A stretch of DNA of 64,000 nt from Sulfitobacter sp. DFL-14. Its GTDB lineage: Bacteria > Pseudomonadota > Alphaproteobacteria > Rhodobacterales > Rhodobacteraceae. The stretch spans positions 169,421-233,420 of the forward strand of contig NZ_QBFD01000025.1 of NCBI RefSeq assembly GCF_003335585.1, written 5' to 3'. Below, in pieces: positions 34,498-43,505 of this stretch; within the stretch, counting starts at the first letter, position 1; each line of letters starts with the position of its first letter. The notes under the pieces are model-generated. The model was not told where the DNA came from. It ran no database searches and saw only the letters and a list, made by a program, of their open reading frames with translations. The translations under genes and the position numbers were made by a program.

Positions 34498-35841
34498 TCA
34501 AAGAGGCGGCAGTTTGATCGCGCTCCCATCGGTGAATCGGCTGGCGCGGAATCTGCTCAGATCATGACCCAGCTCGCCGCCTGTGACCAGAGCAGCCAGG
34601 CACCGCCCGACCCCCGGCCCGATGCCAAAGCCGTGGCCCGACATGCCGGTGCCGATCACCAGCCCCTCGATGTCGGGGCTGCGGTCGATCACCGGCACGA
34701 TGTCCGGCATGGTGTCGATCATGCCCGCCCAGGCGGCTTTGACCTTCACCGGCCCCAGTTCGGGATACCGTGCCTCAAAGCCACGGCAGGCCCGGTTCAC
34801 CAGCCGCCGGTTCGGCGCGGGGTCCAGAATGCGCATCCGCTCAAACGGGCTTTCCTCCGCACCGCTCCAGCGCCGCGGCGTGCCCCAGGCGTCGGGATAG
34901 CCGCGCGGCGCCGCCGGGCTGTAGCTCTGGTCGAAGGGGGCCCCGCGCAGCTGCGGCAGGTAATGCGGCAGCGCGCGAAAGGCGTCTGGTCCGATGAAAA
35001 GCTCGGCTTTGCCGCTGCCCGCAAGGGTATATCCCCCATCCTCGCGCCGCCGGAAAGCCAGCCCGTCGTCCGCCGCGGCACCGGCATGCACATCCGCCAG
35101 GGGTTCTGTGGCCACCACGGTTTCGCGCACCGACAGCTGCGGCAGGGAAATACCGTGGTTGCGCAGGAACAGCGCTGACCAGGCCCCGCCTGCCAGCACC
35201 ACCTGCGCGCAGGCAATGCGGCCCGCCTCGGTCAGAACGCCGGTGACGCGCCCCGCCGCGAGATCCAGCTGCCGCACCGCGCAGTTCTCGATAATGCTGA
35301 CCCCGGCGCGCGCGGCGATCCCCGCCAGCACCGGCACCGCCAGCCAGGGTTCCGCCCGCATGTCCGACGGGGTGGTCATGCCCCCCGCATAACGTCGCGT
35401 CAGCCCCGGGAACATCGCCGCCACCTCCTGCGGTGACAACATGCGCGTGTCCAGCCCCTGCGCGGCGGCGATCCCGGCCCAGGCCGCATAGCTGGCCAGC
35501 GTCTTGCCGGTTTCCGCAAGGTAGGTCACCCCGGTCTGGCGCAGCCCGAAATCTTCGTTGGTCTCGGCCGCCAGATCCTGCCAGAGCCGCCGCGCCTCCA
35601 TCATGATCGGCAGTTCAGCAGGGTCGCGGCCCTGCTGGCGGATCCAGCCCCAGTTGCGCGAGGATTGCTCGCCCGCAATGCGGCCCTTTTCCAGCAGCGT
35701 CACCTTTTGCCCTGCCCGCGCGAGGTAGAGCGCCGTGCAGACCCCGATCACCCCGCCGCCAATCACCACCACATCCGTGTCGGAGGGCGGCGGCCCCGGA
35801 TAGACCACCGGGCTGCGCATCGAAATCGGGAAACCCTTCAT
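34498..35841 (-). CDS. FAD-dependent amine/D-amino acid oxidoreductase (DadA/DAO type)
   Basis: A 447-residue glycine/D-amino acid oxidase family protein. The FAD motif VVVIGGGVIG (about 24-33) with EKGRIAGEQSSRNWG follows, then the C-terminal GLVIGTGMSGHGFGIGPG for FAD/substrate. The R in SSRNWGW is typical of amine oxidases acting on amino acids. It is probably a dehydrogenase or oxidase for an amino-type product released by the neighbouring hydrolases. The exact substrate is not visible. Confidence 0.9.
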   Translation of the reverse strand: MKGFPISMRSPVVYPGPPPSDTDVVVIGGGVIGVCTALYLARAGQKVTLLEKGRIAGEQSSRNWGWIRQQGRDPAELPIMMEARRLWQDLAAETNEDFGLRQTGVTYLAETGKTLASYAAWAGIAAAQGLDTRMLSPQEVAAMFPGLTRRYAGGMTTPSDMRAEPWLAVPVLAGIAARAGVSIIENCAVRQLDLAAGRVTGVLTEAGRIACAQVVLAGGAWSALFLRNHGISLPQLSVRETVVATEPLADVHAGAAADDGLAFRRREDGGYTLAGSGKAELFIGPDAFRALPHYLPQLRGAPFDQSYSPAAPRGYPDAWGTPRRWSGAEESPFERMRILDPAPNRRLVNRACRGFEARYPELGPVKVKAAWAGMIDTMPDIVPVIDRSPDIEGLVIGTGMSGHGFGIGPGVGRCLAALVTGGELGHDLSRFRASRFTDGSAIKLPPL

Positions 35842-35952
35842 GCCTGAACACCTCGTGCCGGGGCTGGCACCCCCCGGCTTCTTATGTCAAAAATACACCA
35901 AGACAACGCAGCCCTCGGCCAGCCGGTCACGCAAGCGCGCCACCGGCATTCC
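35842..35952. other. intercistronic spacer with a hairpin, weakly like the 15.1/52.7 kb element
   Basis: Between argE and the FAD gene. GTGCC-GGGGCT-GGCAC (35855-35870) is followed on the plus strand by CCCCCCGG and an AAAAATACA stretch. The layout of hairpin, C-rich block and A/T-rich run resembles the other two elements, but sequence identity is low, and orientation relative to transcription is opposite. Confidence 0.3.
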
Positions 35953-37116
35953 TCAGCCGCCCAGCCGCGCCACCAGTTTCTTCATGAAATCATGGCCCGC
36001 CTCGAACTGGCTGACTTCGATGAATTCATTGGGCTGATGGGCCTGGTCGATGCTGCCGGGGCCACAGATCACAGCGGAATAGCCCGCCTCCTGGAACTGC
36101 CCTGCCTCGGTGCCGTAGCTGACCTTGTGGCTGGCGTTGTCGCCGGTGATCTGGCGCACCAGTGTCTCGGCCTCGCCTTCCGTTTCGGGCTGCAGCGCGG
36201 GCACGTCGAATCGCGGCGTGACCGAGATATAGGTCTCCGGCACCACGGCCTGCATCTGCTTTTCCACCGCGCGCACCTTCTTGAGGTAAGCAGTGCCCCA
36301 GGCATCCTTGTCCTCGCCCGGCACCACGCGGAAATCCATCGCGAAATGGCAATCCTTGGCGGTGATGTTATGCGCCGTCCCGCCCGAGATCATGCCCACA
36401 TGGGCCGTGGTGAAAGACGGGTTGAACATCGCCGCCAACTCGGTCGGCTTGCGCTCCATGTTCTCGGTGTTCATCTCATTGGCCCATTCGATCAGCTTGG
36501 CCCCCGCCATGATCGCGTTGACGCCGGTATGCAGCAGCGAGGAATGCACCTCGAAGCCCACCACATGGGTGTCGAACCCGGTGCCGCCCTTGTGGCCCGT
36601 GACCGCCTGCATCGACGACGGTTCCCCCACGATCACCGCGCTGCCCTTGGGCAGAACCGGCTGCATCGCCTCGATCATCGGCGGCGCGCCGGTACAGCCG
36701 ACCTCTTCGTCGAAACTCAGCGCAAGCTGCAGGGGACGGGTGACACCGGCATATTTTGCCTCCACCAGCGCCCAGAGCGCCAGCGCATCAAATCCCTTCA
36801 TGTCGCAGGTGCCGCGGCCATAGTATTTGCCGTCCCGCTCGACGACGCTGAACGGATCGCTGTCCCAGGGCTGCCCGTCGATCGGCACCACATCGGTATG
36901 TCCCGACAGCACCACCGCGCCTTCCTCCCAGGGGCCCACATGGGCGAAAAGCGCATGTTTGGGCTGTTCGGGGTCGATGTAGCGGTGCGATTCGATGCCA
37001 TGACTGCCCAGATACGTCGCCACCCAGTCGATCAGCGGTATATTGGTATCGCGGCTGACGGTCGGAAAGCTGACCAGCTTTTCCATCAGTTCAAAGGGAG
37101 AAAGGCGGTCGGTCAT
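35953..37116 (-). CDS. argE: acetylornithine deacetylase (ArgE type)
   Basis: A 387-residue M20A-type metallopeptidase. The metal ligands start with H73 and D75 in LSGHTDVVP, then YGRGTCDMKGFDA, and the catalytic pair in SFDEEVGCTG. The middle domain has GFEVHSSLLHTGVNAI for dimerisation. ArgE hydrolyses N-acetyl-L-ornithine in arginine synthesis. Because the gene sits in a cluster of amidohydrolases and a peptide importer, it may instead act on other N-acyl amino acids. It follows the ABC ATPase gene by 84 bases. Confidence 0.9.
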   Translation of the reverse strand: MTDRLSPFELMEKLVSFPTVSRDTNIPLIDWVATYLGSHGIESHRYIDPEQPKHALFAHVGPWEEGAVVLSGHTDVVPIDGQPWDSDPFSVVERDGKYYGRGTCDMKGFDALALWALVEAKYAGVTRPLQLALSFDEEVGCTGAPPMIEAMQPVLPKGSAVIVGEPSSMQAVTGHKGGTGFDTHVVGFEVHSSLLHTGVNAIMAGAKLIEWANEMNTENMERKPTELAAMFNPSFTTAHVGMISGGTAHNITAKDCHFAMDFRVVPGEDKDAWGTAYLKKVRAVEKQMQAVVPETYISVTPRFDVPALQPETEGEAETLVRQITGDNASHKVSYGTEAGQFQEAGYSAVICGPGSIDQAHQPNEFIEVSQFEAGHDFMKKLVARLGG

Positions 37117-37200
37117 GATGGGTCCATTCGTCGAAGGCCCCTTTTCCCGAACAGGAAACGGGGCGCGTGGTCGGGGAAAATCGGTGTCTGTACCGGCAAG

Positions 37201-39033
37201 TCAGTAGCCACTGTCCGAGGTCAGCACCAGATGCCCCGGCTCCACTTCCCTGTATTCCGAGGGGCCCGCGACATAGTCGACCGGACGGATCGGCGAGGGA
37301 ATCGGTTTGAAGTTCAATTCGCTCTCTTTCTTGCGCTGCCGGGGGTCCGCGACCGGCACCGCCTTCATCAGGGCCTGGGTATAGGGATGCTGCGGATTCT
37401 CGAAAACGCGGGCGCGCGGCCCCAGTTCCACGATGCGCCCCAGGTACATCACGCCGACCTGATGGCTGACCCGTTCGACCACCGCCATGTCATGACTGAT
37501 GAACAGGAACGACAGCCCCAGCTCGGCCTGCAGTTCCATCATCAGGTTCAGCACCTGGGCCTGAACGCTCACGTCCAGCGCGCTGACGGCTTCATCCGCG
37601 ATGATCAGCTTGGGATTCAGCGCCAGCGCACGGGCAATCGCAACCCTCTGGCGCTGACCGCCCGACAACTCATGTGGAAAACGGCGCATGAAGCTGCGCG
37701 GCAGTTCAACCCGGTCGAACAGCATCTCGACCCGTTTGCCGACATCGCCACCCTTGAGCGTTCTGAAATTGTGGATCGGCTCCGCCACCTGGTCGGCCAG
37801 CTGCATCTGCGGGTTGAGCGAGGCAAAGGGATCCTGAAAGATCATCTGCATGTCCAGCCGCGCGGTGCGCAGATCGCGCTGGTTCAGCGCCATGATGTCC
37901 TTGCCGTCAATGTTGATCTCGCCCGACAGCGGCTCCACCAGCCGCAGGATCGACCGGCCCGCAGTGGACTTCCCGCAGCCCGATTCCCCCACCAGGCTCA
38001 GGGTCTGCCCCTTGTTGATGCTGAACGACAGATCCTCCACCGCATGCACATTGGCCACCGTGCGGCGCAGAAAACCGCCCGTGACCGCGAACCGCGTGGT
38101 CAGGTTCTTGACCGTCAGCAGGGTCTCGTTGGTGCCCTTGATCGGCTTGATCTCCTGGCCCCTGGTCCCCAGCAGCTTCATCGGCTCCGGATAGGCCTTG
38201 CCGGTCATCTCGCCCAGCTTGGGCACCGCCGCCAGCAGCGCCTTGGTATAGGCGTGCTTGGGGTTTTCGAAAATCTCCTCGACTGTCCCCTCCTCGACCT
38301 TGAGACCGCGGAACATCACCACCACGCGGTCCGCCATCTGGGCCACCACCGCCATGTCATGGGTGATGAACATCACCGCCGTGCCGGTCTCGCGCTTGAG
38401 ACGGTCCATCAGCGCCAGAATCTCTGCCTGAATCGTCACGTCCAGCGCCGTGGTCGGCTCATCCGCGATCAGCAGGCGCGGCTCGCAGGCCAGCGCCATG
38501 GCGATCACCACGCGCTGGCGCATGCCCCCCGACAGCTCGTGCGGATATTGTTTCAACCGCCGCTCCGGCTCGGGGATGCGCACCTGTTTCAGCAATGCCA
38601 GCGCCCGTTCCTCCGCCTGCGCCCTGCTGAGGTTCTTGTGCAGGCGCAGCCCTTCGGTCATCTGGCGGCCCACCGTGAAGACCGGATTCAGCGCCGTCAT
38701 CGGTTCCTGAAAGATCATCCCGATCTCATTGCCCCGGATGCGGCGCATCAGGGCCTGGTCGGTCTGGGCGAGGTCGATCTCGCCGCCCTCGGAGCGATTA
38801 AAAAGCAGGCGCCCGCCCGCGATTTCACCGCCGCCATACTCGATCAGCCGCATCAGCGACAGCGAGGAGACCGATTTGCCGGACCCGGATTCGCCCACCA
38901 CACAGACAGTTTCGCCCGGATTGATGTCAAAACTGACATCTTCGACCCCGACAACCGGCCCATCCTTGGTCTGAAATTCGACACGTAGGCCCTTGATCTG
39001 CGCGATTGGTGACGTGCTTGATTGATCCAGCAT
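37201..39033 (-). CDS. fused two-domain ATPase of a peptide-type ABC importer
   Basis: A 610-residue protein with two complete ATP-binding cassettes, each of the oligopeptide/dipeptide type. Domain 1 (about 10-270) has GESGSGKS, LSGGMRQRV and IADEPTTALDVT; domain 2 (about 300-570) has GESGCGKS, LSGGQRQRV and IADEAVSALDVS. Both are followed by the C-terminal extension (HPYTQAL) common to Dpp/Opp ATPases. In most systems these are separate D and F subunits; the fused form resembles GsiA. The ATG at 39033 follows GGGGGAAAA. It is divergent from the binding protein and permeases, across a 308-base gap. Confidence 0.94.
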   Translation of the reverse strand: MLDQSSTSPIAQIKGLRVEFQTKDGPVVGVEDVSFDINPGETVCVVGESGSGKSVSSLSLMRLIEYGGGEIAGGRLLFNRSEGGEIDLAQTDQALMRRIRGNEIGMIFQEPMTALNPVFTVGRQMTEGLRLHKNLSRAQAEERALALLKQVRIPEPERRLKQYPHELSGGMRQRVVIAMALACEPRLLIADEPTTALDVTIQAEILALMDRLKRETGTAVMFITHDMAVVAQMADRVVVMFRGLKVEEGTVEEIFENPKHAYTKALLAAVPKLGEMTGKAYPEPMKLLGTRGQEIKPIKGTNETLLTVKNLTTRFAVTGGFLRRTVANVHAVEDLSFSINKGQTLSLVGESGCGKSTAGRSILRLVEPLSGEINIDGKDIMALNQRDLRTARLDMQMIFQDPFASLNPQMQLADQVAEPIHNFRTLKGGDVGKRVEMLFDRVELPRSFMRRFPHELSGGQRQRVAIARALALNPKLIIADEAVSALDVSVQAQVLNLMMELQAELGLSFLFISHDMAVVERVSHQVGVMYLGRIVELGPRARVFENPQHPYTQALMKAVPVADPRQRKKESELNFKPIPSPIRPVDYVAGPSEYREVEPGHLVLTSDSGY

Positions 39034-39341
39034 GTTTTCCCCCGGTGAGCTCCGCGAATGCAGTTGCCGAACGCTACGGCCAATCCGAACCTGCGTCAAA
39101 CCACTGTCGCCCGAACATGGTTGAAATTGCTGTCGGCAAATCTCGGGACTTGCATTTCTTCGAAAACCTGTTTCGATACTGCGCATGCGCTCCGGGGGAC
39201 GGTCCCGCACTTTTTTGGTATTTATCCTAGTTTACGCAAGGTTAGAGACCATAGTTAATCCGGCCTTCAGGTGGCAAGACAAGACGGGCACAACCCCGTA
39301 GCAGAACGCGGCGCACCAATGCGTCCAACAAGGAGTATAAA
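39034..39341. other. 308-base divergent promoter region for the ABC importer
   Basis: Between the fused ATPase (left) and the binding protein (right). No gene is supported. The right end carries the AAGGAG ribosome site (39330-39335) six bases before the binding-protein ATG. The rest is moderately AT-rich from about 39150-39260. I could not define reliable promoter boxes. Confidence 0.6.
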
Positions 39342-41054
39342 ATGAAACTGAGAACCATACTGATGGGTGCAATCGCCACAACGGCCTTTGCACCACTCGC
39401 GCTGGCCGATGGCGAGCGCGGCAGGGACGGCGAGGTCAAGATCATCTATTGGCAAGCCCCCTCCATCATGACCCCCTATCTGTCTGGCGGCACAAAGGAT
39501 CTCGAAGCGGCCAGCCTGGTGATCGAACCGCTGGGCCGCTATGACGAAACCGGCGCGCTGGTGCCTTTCCTTGCGGAAGACATCCCCACCGTCGAAAACG
39601 GCGGCGTCAGCGAAGACCTGAAATCCATCACCTGGAAGCTGAAAGAGGGCCTGCTGTGGTCCGACGGCACGCCGGTGACATCGGCAGACGTCAAATTCAC
39701 CGCTGAATACTGCATGCACCCCGAAGGCGGCTGTGCACAGGGCGCGAAGTTCGATGGCGTCGACACCATCGACATCATCGACGACCTGACGCTGACGGTG
39801 AACTTTACCGAAGCCAAACCAAACCCCTATGGTCCGTTCATGGGCGCGCAATCGCCTATCATTCAGGCAGCGCAGTTCGCCGATTGCCTTGGCGCCAAGG
39901 CACCCGAGTGCACCGAGGCCAACTTCAACCCGATCGGCACCGGCCCCTTCATGGTGACGGATTTCCGCCCCAATGACGTGATCCAGCTGGAAGCGAATCC
40001 GAACTACCGCGATCCAAGCAAACCGGCCTTTGCGTCAGTGACGTTCAAAGGTGGCGGCGATGCCGTCGCGGCGGGCCGCGCCGTCATGGAGACAGGCGAA
40101 TACGATTATGCCTGGAACATGCAGCTGGCTCCCGATGTGCTGGCCAAGATGGCCGAAGCGGGCAAGGGCACGCCGATCTCGGCCTTTGGTACGCTGGTCG
40201 AACGGCTTGAGATGAACCTGACCGATCCTTCCCCCGACCTGCCGGAGGGCGAACGTGCCACCGTGGCGCATCCGCATCCGATCCTGTCAGACTTCAAGGT
40301 GCGCAAGGCGCTTTCCATGGCCATCGACCGGGAACTGCTGACCGAAGTGGGCTATGGCCAGGCCGGCCGTCCGACCTGCAACCTGGTGCCGGCACCGGCG
40401 CTTTATGCCTCTGACAACACAGAGTGCCTGACCCAGGACATCGAAGGTGCCAAGGCATTGCTGGAAGAAGCGGGCTGGACCGACACCGACGGTGACGGCG
40501 TGCGCGACAAGGACGGCAAGAAACTGTCTCTGCTGTACCAGACATCGACCAACGCCGTCCGGCAGGACTTTCAGGCATTGATCAAGGATTGGTGGAGCCA
40601 GATCGGCGTCGAAACCGAACTGCGCAACCTGGATGCATCCGTGTTCTTTGGTGGTGATCCCGGTTCGCCCGACACCTTCCAGAAGTTCTATGCGGACGTG
40701 GAAATGTACGCCAACAACTTCGACGGCACCGATCCGCAGGCCTATCTGGCGGCCTACCGCTGCGGCAACGAGCCCAAGCCAAGCAGCCAGTGGCAGGGTG
40801 AGAACATCAACCGCTTCTGTTCGGAAGAATACGATGCCCTGCTGGACGAATTGTCCCGCACCGGCGAGCTGGACAAGCGCGGCGAGATCGCCAAGCAACT
40901 GAACAACATGGTGACCAAGGATACGATGACCATTGTGCCGCTGGTGGACCGTGGCCGTGTCTCTGCCGCGTCCAATACCCTGGGCGGTGTGATCCTGAAT
41001 ACCTGGGATTCCGAACTGTGGAACATCGCCGACTGGTATCGCATCAAGGAATGA
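39342..41054 (+). CDS. periplasmic substrate-binding protein of a peptide-type ABC importer
   Basis: A 570-residue family 5 solute-binding protein. The signal peptide is MKLRTILMGAIATTAFAPLALA (cleavage after about 22). The mature protein has the family-typical SDGTPVTSADVKFTAEY and FKVRKALSMAIDRELL segments. It contains several cysteine pairs (YCMHPEGGC, CTQD-like) that may form disulfides. These proteins bind peptides, nickel or other ligands; the ligand is not evident. It opens the plus-strand run followed by two permeases. Confidence 0.93.
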   Translation: MKLRTILMGAIATTAFAPLALADGERGRDGEVKIIYWQAPSIMTPYLSGGTKDLEAASLVIEPLGRYDETGALVPFLAEDIPTVENGGVSEDLKSITWKLKEGLLWSDGTPVTSADVKFTAEYCMHPEGGCAQGAKFDGVDTIDIIDDLTLTVNFTEAKPNPYGPFMGAQSPIIQAAQFADCLGAKAPECTEANFNPIGTGPFMVTDFRPNDVIQLEANPNYRDPSKPAFASVTFKGGGDAVAAGRAVMETGEYDYAWNMQLAPDVLAKMAEAGKGTPISAFGTLVERLEMNLTDPSPDLPEGERATVAHPHPILSDFKVRKALSMAIDRELLTEVGYGQAGRPTCNLVPAPALYASDNTECLTQDIEGAKALLEEAGWTDTDGDGVRDKDGKKLSLLYQTSTNAVRQDFQALIKDWWSQIGVETELRNLDASVFFGGDPGSPDTFQKFYADVEMYANNFDGTDPQAYLAAYRCGNEPKPSSQWQGENINRFCSEEYDALLDELSRTGELDKRGEIAKQLNNMVTKDTMTIVPLVDRGRVSAASNTLGGVILNTWDSELWNIADWYRIKE

Positions 41055-41174
41055 TGTAACCGGCGGGGCGCGCAGCAATTGCGCGCCCCTTTCCGGTCAC
41101 TTTCCATCGCGGTTTGCGGCTCCTGGACCCGACCCGCATATCCTCCCTAAGACCGATAAGAAAAGGCGGCGCTT

Positions 41175-42212
41175 ATGTTGACCTTCACCATCCGACGATT
41201 GTTGTTGTCGATCCCGACGCTTTTGCTGATCAGTCTTGTGATTTTCGGCCTGTTACAACTGGCCCCCGGCGACCCGATGGCCCAGGTCCCATTGACCGTG
41301 CCCCCGGAAGTGAAACAGAAGATGCGCGAGGCGCTTGGCCTGGGACAGGCCTGGTACGTGCAATACTACAAGTGGCTGGTGCAGTTCTTCTGGATCGAAC
41401 CCAAAGTCTTTGTCGACTACCTGACCAACTCAAGCACCCTGCTGGGCTGGCTGCCCGACACTTCGCTCTACAACGGTGAATTGCGGGTGATCTCCTGGCA
41501 GACCCGCAGCCCCGTCATGGACATCGTGGCCCAGCGGATGCCGCAGACCCTCTGGGTTGTCGGGCTGAGCTATATCGTGGGGATCGTGATCGCCATTCCC
41601 ATCGGCATCTATTCTGCCTACCGGCATTATTCGGTGTTCGATCAGGCCGGGACCTTCATCACCATGGTCGGCTTTTCCATTCCGCCGTTTTTCACCGGCC
41701 CCCTGCTGATTGTGATCTTCTCGGTCTATCTGGGCTGGCTGCCCTCGATCTATGACACCACCCATGTCGTCAACGACTGGGCCAGCTTCAAGGTGCAGTT
41801 CTTTCAGATGATCATGCCGGTGATGGTGCTGGCGCTGCAAACCACTGCACAGATCAGCCGCTACATGCGCGGTGCCATGCTCGACAACCTCAATCAGGAT
41901 TACGTGCGCACGGCCCGTGCCAAGGGCCTGAAGGAGGGCGTTGTCGTGATGGTCCATGTGCTGCGCAACTCGATGATCCCGGTGGTCACCGTCATCGCCC
42001 TGGGCATGCCCGCCATCTTCGGCGGCGCGATCATCACCGAGAATGTGTTCAAGGTGAACGGCATCGGCCAGCTGCTGTTGACGGCGCTTTTTGCCAACGA
42101 TCTGCCAATGGTGATGACCCTGACCTTCATCTTTGCGATCCTGATCGTGCTGTTCAACCTCATCGCAGACGTGCTTTACGGTCTGCTCGACCCGAGGATC
42201 CGCTATGACTGA
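41175..42212 (+). CDS. ABC transporter permease (DppB/OppB type)
   Basis: A 345-residue inner-membrane permease with about six to seven helices. It starts MLTFTIRRLLLSIPTLLLIS and has PGDPMAQVP near the N-terminus, as usual for DppB. The EAA loop is DYVRTARAKGLKEGVVVMVH (about 241-260). A larger than normal periplasmic insertion (about 80-115) follows helix 1. It forms a heterodimer with the next gene, whose start overlaps this gene's last eight bases. Confidence 0.95.
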   Translation: MLTFTIRRLLLSIPTLLLISLVIFGLLQLAPGDPMAQVPLTVPPEVKQKMREALGLGQAWYVQYYKWLVQFFWIEPKVFVDYLTNSSTLLGWLPDTSLYNGELRVISWQTRSPVMDIVAQRMPQTLWVVGLSYIVGIVIAIPIGIYSAYRHYSVFDQAGTFITMVGFSIPPFFTGPLLIVIFSVYLGWLPSIYDTTHVVNDWASFKVQFFQMIMPVMVLALQTTAQISRYMRGAMLDNLNQDYVRTARAKGLKEGVVVMVHVLRNSMIPVVTVIALGMPAIFGGAIITENVFKVNGIGQLLLTALFANDLPMVMTLTFIFAILIVLFNLIADVLYGLLDPRIRYD

Positions 42213-43203
42213 GCAAGCGACACCTGCCAGCCCGCTGGAAGCCGATATCGAAACCATCGGCGCGCTGATGGACAAGGGGCCGTCCAAGCCCCCGAGAAGC
42301 CAGTGGCGCGATGTCTGGGACCAGTTCCGCAAACACAAGGGCGCTGTCTTTGGCGGCGGGTTCCTGCTGCTGATCACCTTCGCCGTGGTTTTCGGCCCCT
42401 ATATCTGGGATGTGGACCCCAAGGCGCTGGACATTCGCAACAAGAACTGGCGTCCCGTCTATACCCTGCTCTGGGATGGCGGGGCCAATGCAGGCTGGGC
42501 GCATCCGTTCGGCACCGATCAGCTGGGCCGCGATATCCTGGCGCAGATGATTTCCGGCGGGCGGGTGTCGATGGCCGTGGGCTGGCTCGCCATGGGGCTT
42601 GCGCTGGTGATCGGCACTGCCGTCGGGGTGATCGCAGGCTATTTCAAATGGCTCGACTTCTGGCTGATGCGCTTTACCGATCTGGTCCTGTCGCTGCCGA
42701 TCCTGCCGCTGGTGCTGCTGGCCGTGACCCTGTTCCGCCAGCCGCTGAACTCTCGCTTCGGGCCGGAGGGCGGCATGTTCATCCTCATCGTCTCGGTGAT
42801 CGGGCTGACCTCCTGGATGCAGACCGCAAGGATCGTGCGCGGCGATATCCTGGCGCTGAAGGAACGTGAATTCATCCTTGCCGCGCGGTCCATCGGGACC
42901 ACCAGCGGCAAGATCATCCGCCGCCACCTGCTGCCCAATGTGATCTCGCCCATCATGGTCTCGGCCACCTTGGGCCTGGCCACGGCGATCATCACCGAAA
43001 GCGCGCTCAGCTTCCTTGGCGTCGGTTTCCCGTCAGACTATCCCACCTGGGGCAAGCTGCTGGCCGATGCGGTGCCGCGGATGCAGGATTTCCCCGAAAG
43101 GGTGCTGCTGCCGGGGATCGCCATCTCGCTGACCGTGCTTGGCGTGAACTATCTCGGCGACGGGTTGCGCGATGCGCTCGACCCCCGCATCAGGGGCAGA
43201 TAG
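42205..43203 (+). CDS. ABC transporter permease (DppC/OppC type)
   Basis: A 332-residue permease. A hydrophilic N-terminus (about 1-45) is followed by a first helix FGGGFLLLITFAVVFGPYIW, the typical DppC region GTDQLGRDILAQMISGGRVS, and the EAA loop FILAARSIGTTSGKIIRRHL. The C-terminus ends NYLGDGLRDALDPRIRGR, classic for this subfamily. It completes an importer together with the binding protein, DppB-type permease and the divergently encoded fused ATPase. Confidence 0.95.
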   Translation: MTEQATPASPLEADIETIGALMDKGPSKPPRSQWRDVWDQFRKHKGAVFGGGFLLLITFAVVFGPYIWDVDPKALDIRNKNWRPVYTLLWDGGANAGWAHPFGTDQLGRDILAQMISGGRVSMAVGWLAMGLALVIGTAVGVIAGYFKWLDFWLMRFTDLVLSLPILPLVLLAVTLFRQPLNSRFGPEGGMFILIVSVIGLTSWMQTARIVRGDILALKEREFILAARSIGTTSGKIIRRHLLPNVISPIMVSATLGLATAIITESALSFLGVGFPSDYPTWGKLLADAVPRMQDFPERVLLPGIAISLTVLGVNYLGDGLRDALDPRIRGR

Positions 43204-43505
43204 CCCCAAAAAAGGACCATGACACCGCCCCGGCCCCAGGCCGGGGCCGGTCTAACCTTTCGGCGCGCCATCAGCTGAAAGCCGTCCCGCTTTCCCGAAG
43301 ATTTCCGGAAATCTGTTCCCATTGGCACCGCCATGTCCTCCGCCGCAGTGCTTGATCCCTGCCCCGGACCCCGCCAAATGGGAAATAATTCTGCTTTTGC
43401 GGCTCTTCGCGGATTTCCTGCCAGAACAGGCAGCCAAATCACCTTGAAAGCAAGACAGGATATCTGATGACCGGCGCGATACCGGCAGCTTGGGGAATTT
43501 TGGCG
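43204..43505. other. 302-base gap before the YeeE-type gene
   Basis: No gene supported. It contains the hairpin at 43227 and, at 43299-43314, a perfect 16-bp palindrome AGATTTCC-GGAAATCT, which could be a regulator site for the following gene. Confidence 0.55.
43227..43247 (+). terminator. hairpin after the ABC importer operon
   Basis: A perfect 9-bp stem GCCCCGGCC-CCA-GGCCGGGGC, 23 bases past the permease stop. There is no long T run, only CTAACCTTT after it. Probable terminator or 3'-end stabiliser. Confidence 0.5.

Noticed and set aside
35884..38988. 1034-codon open frame on the plus strand
   Set aside because: It lies opposite argE and the fused ABC ATPase, both of which have full catalytic motifs. 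The product is rich in His, Arg, Gln and Asp with no domain, typical of antisense frames in GC-rich DNA.
37201..39033. Frameshift or assembly fusion of two ABC ATPase genes
   Set aside because: The junction between the two cassettes is a normal linker and both have complete motifs; fused GsiA-like ATPases are a known form.
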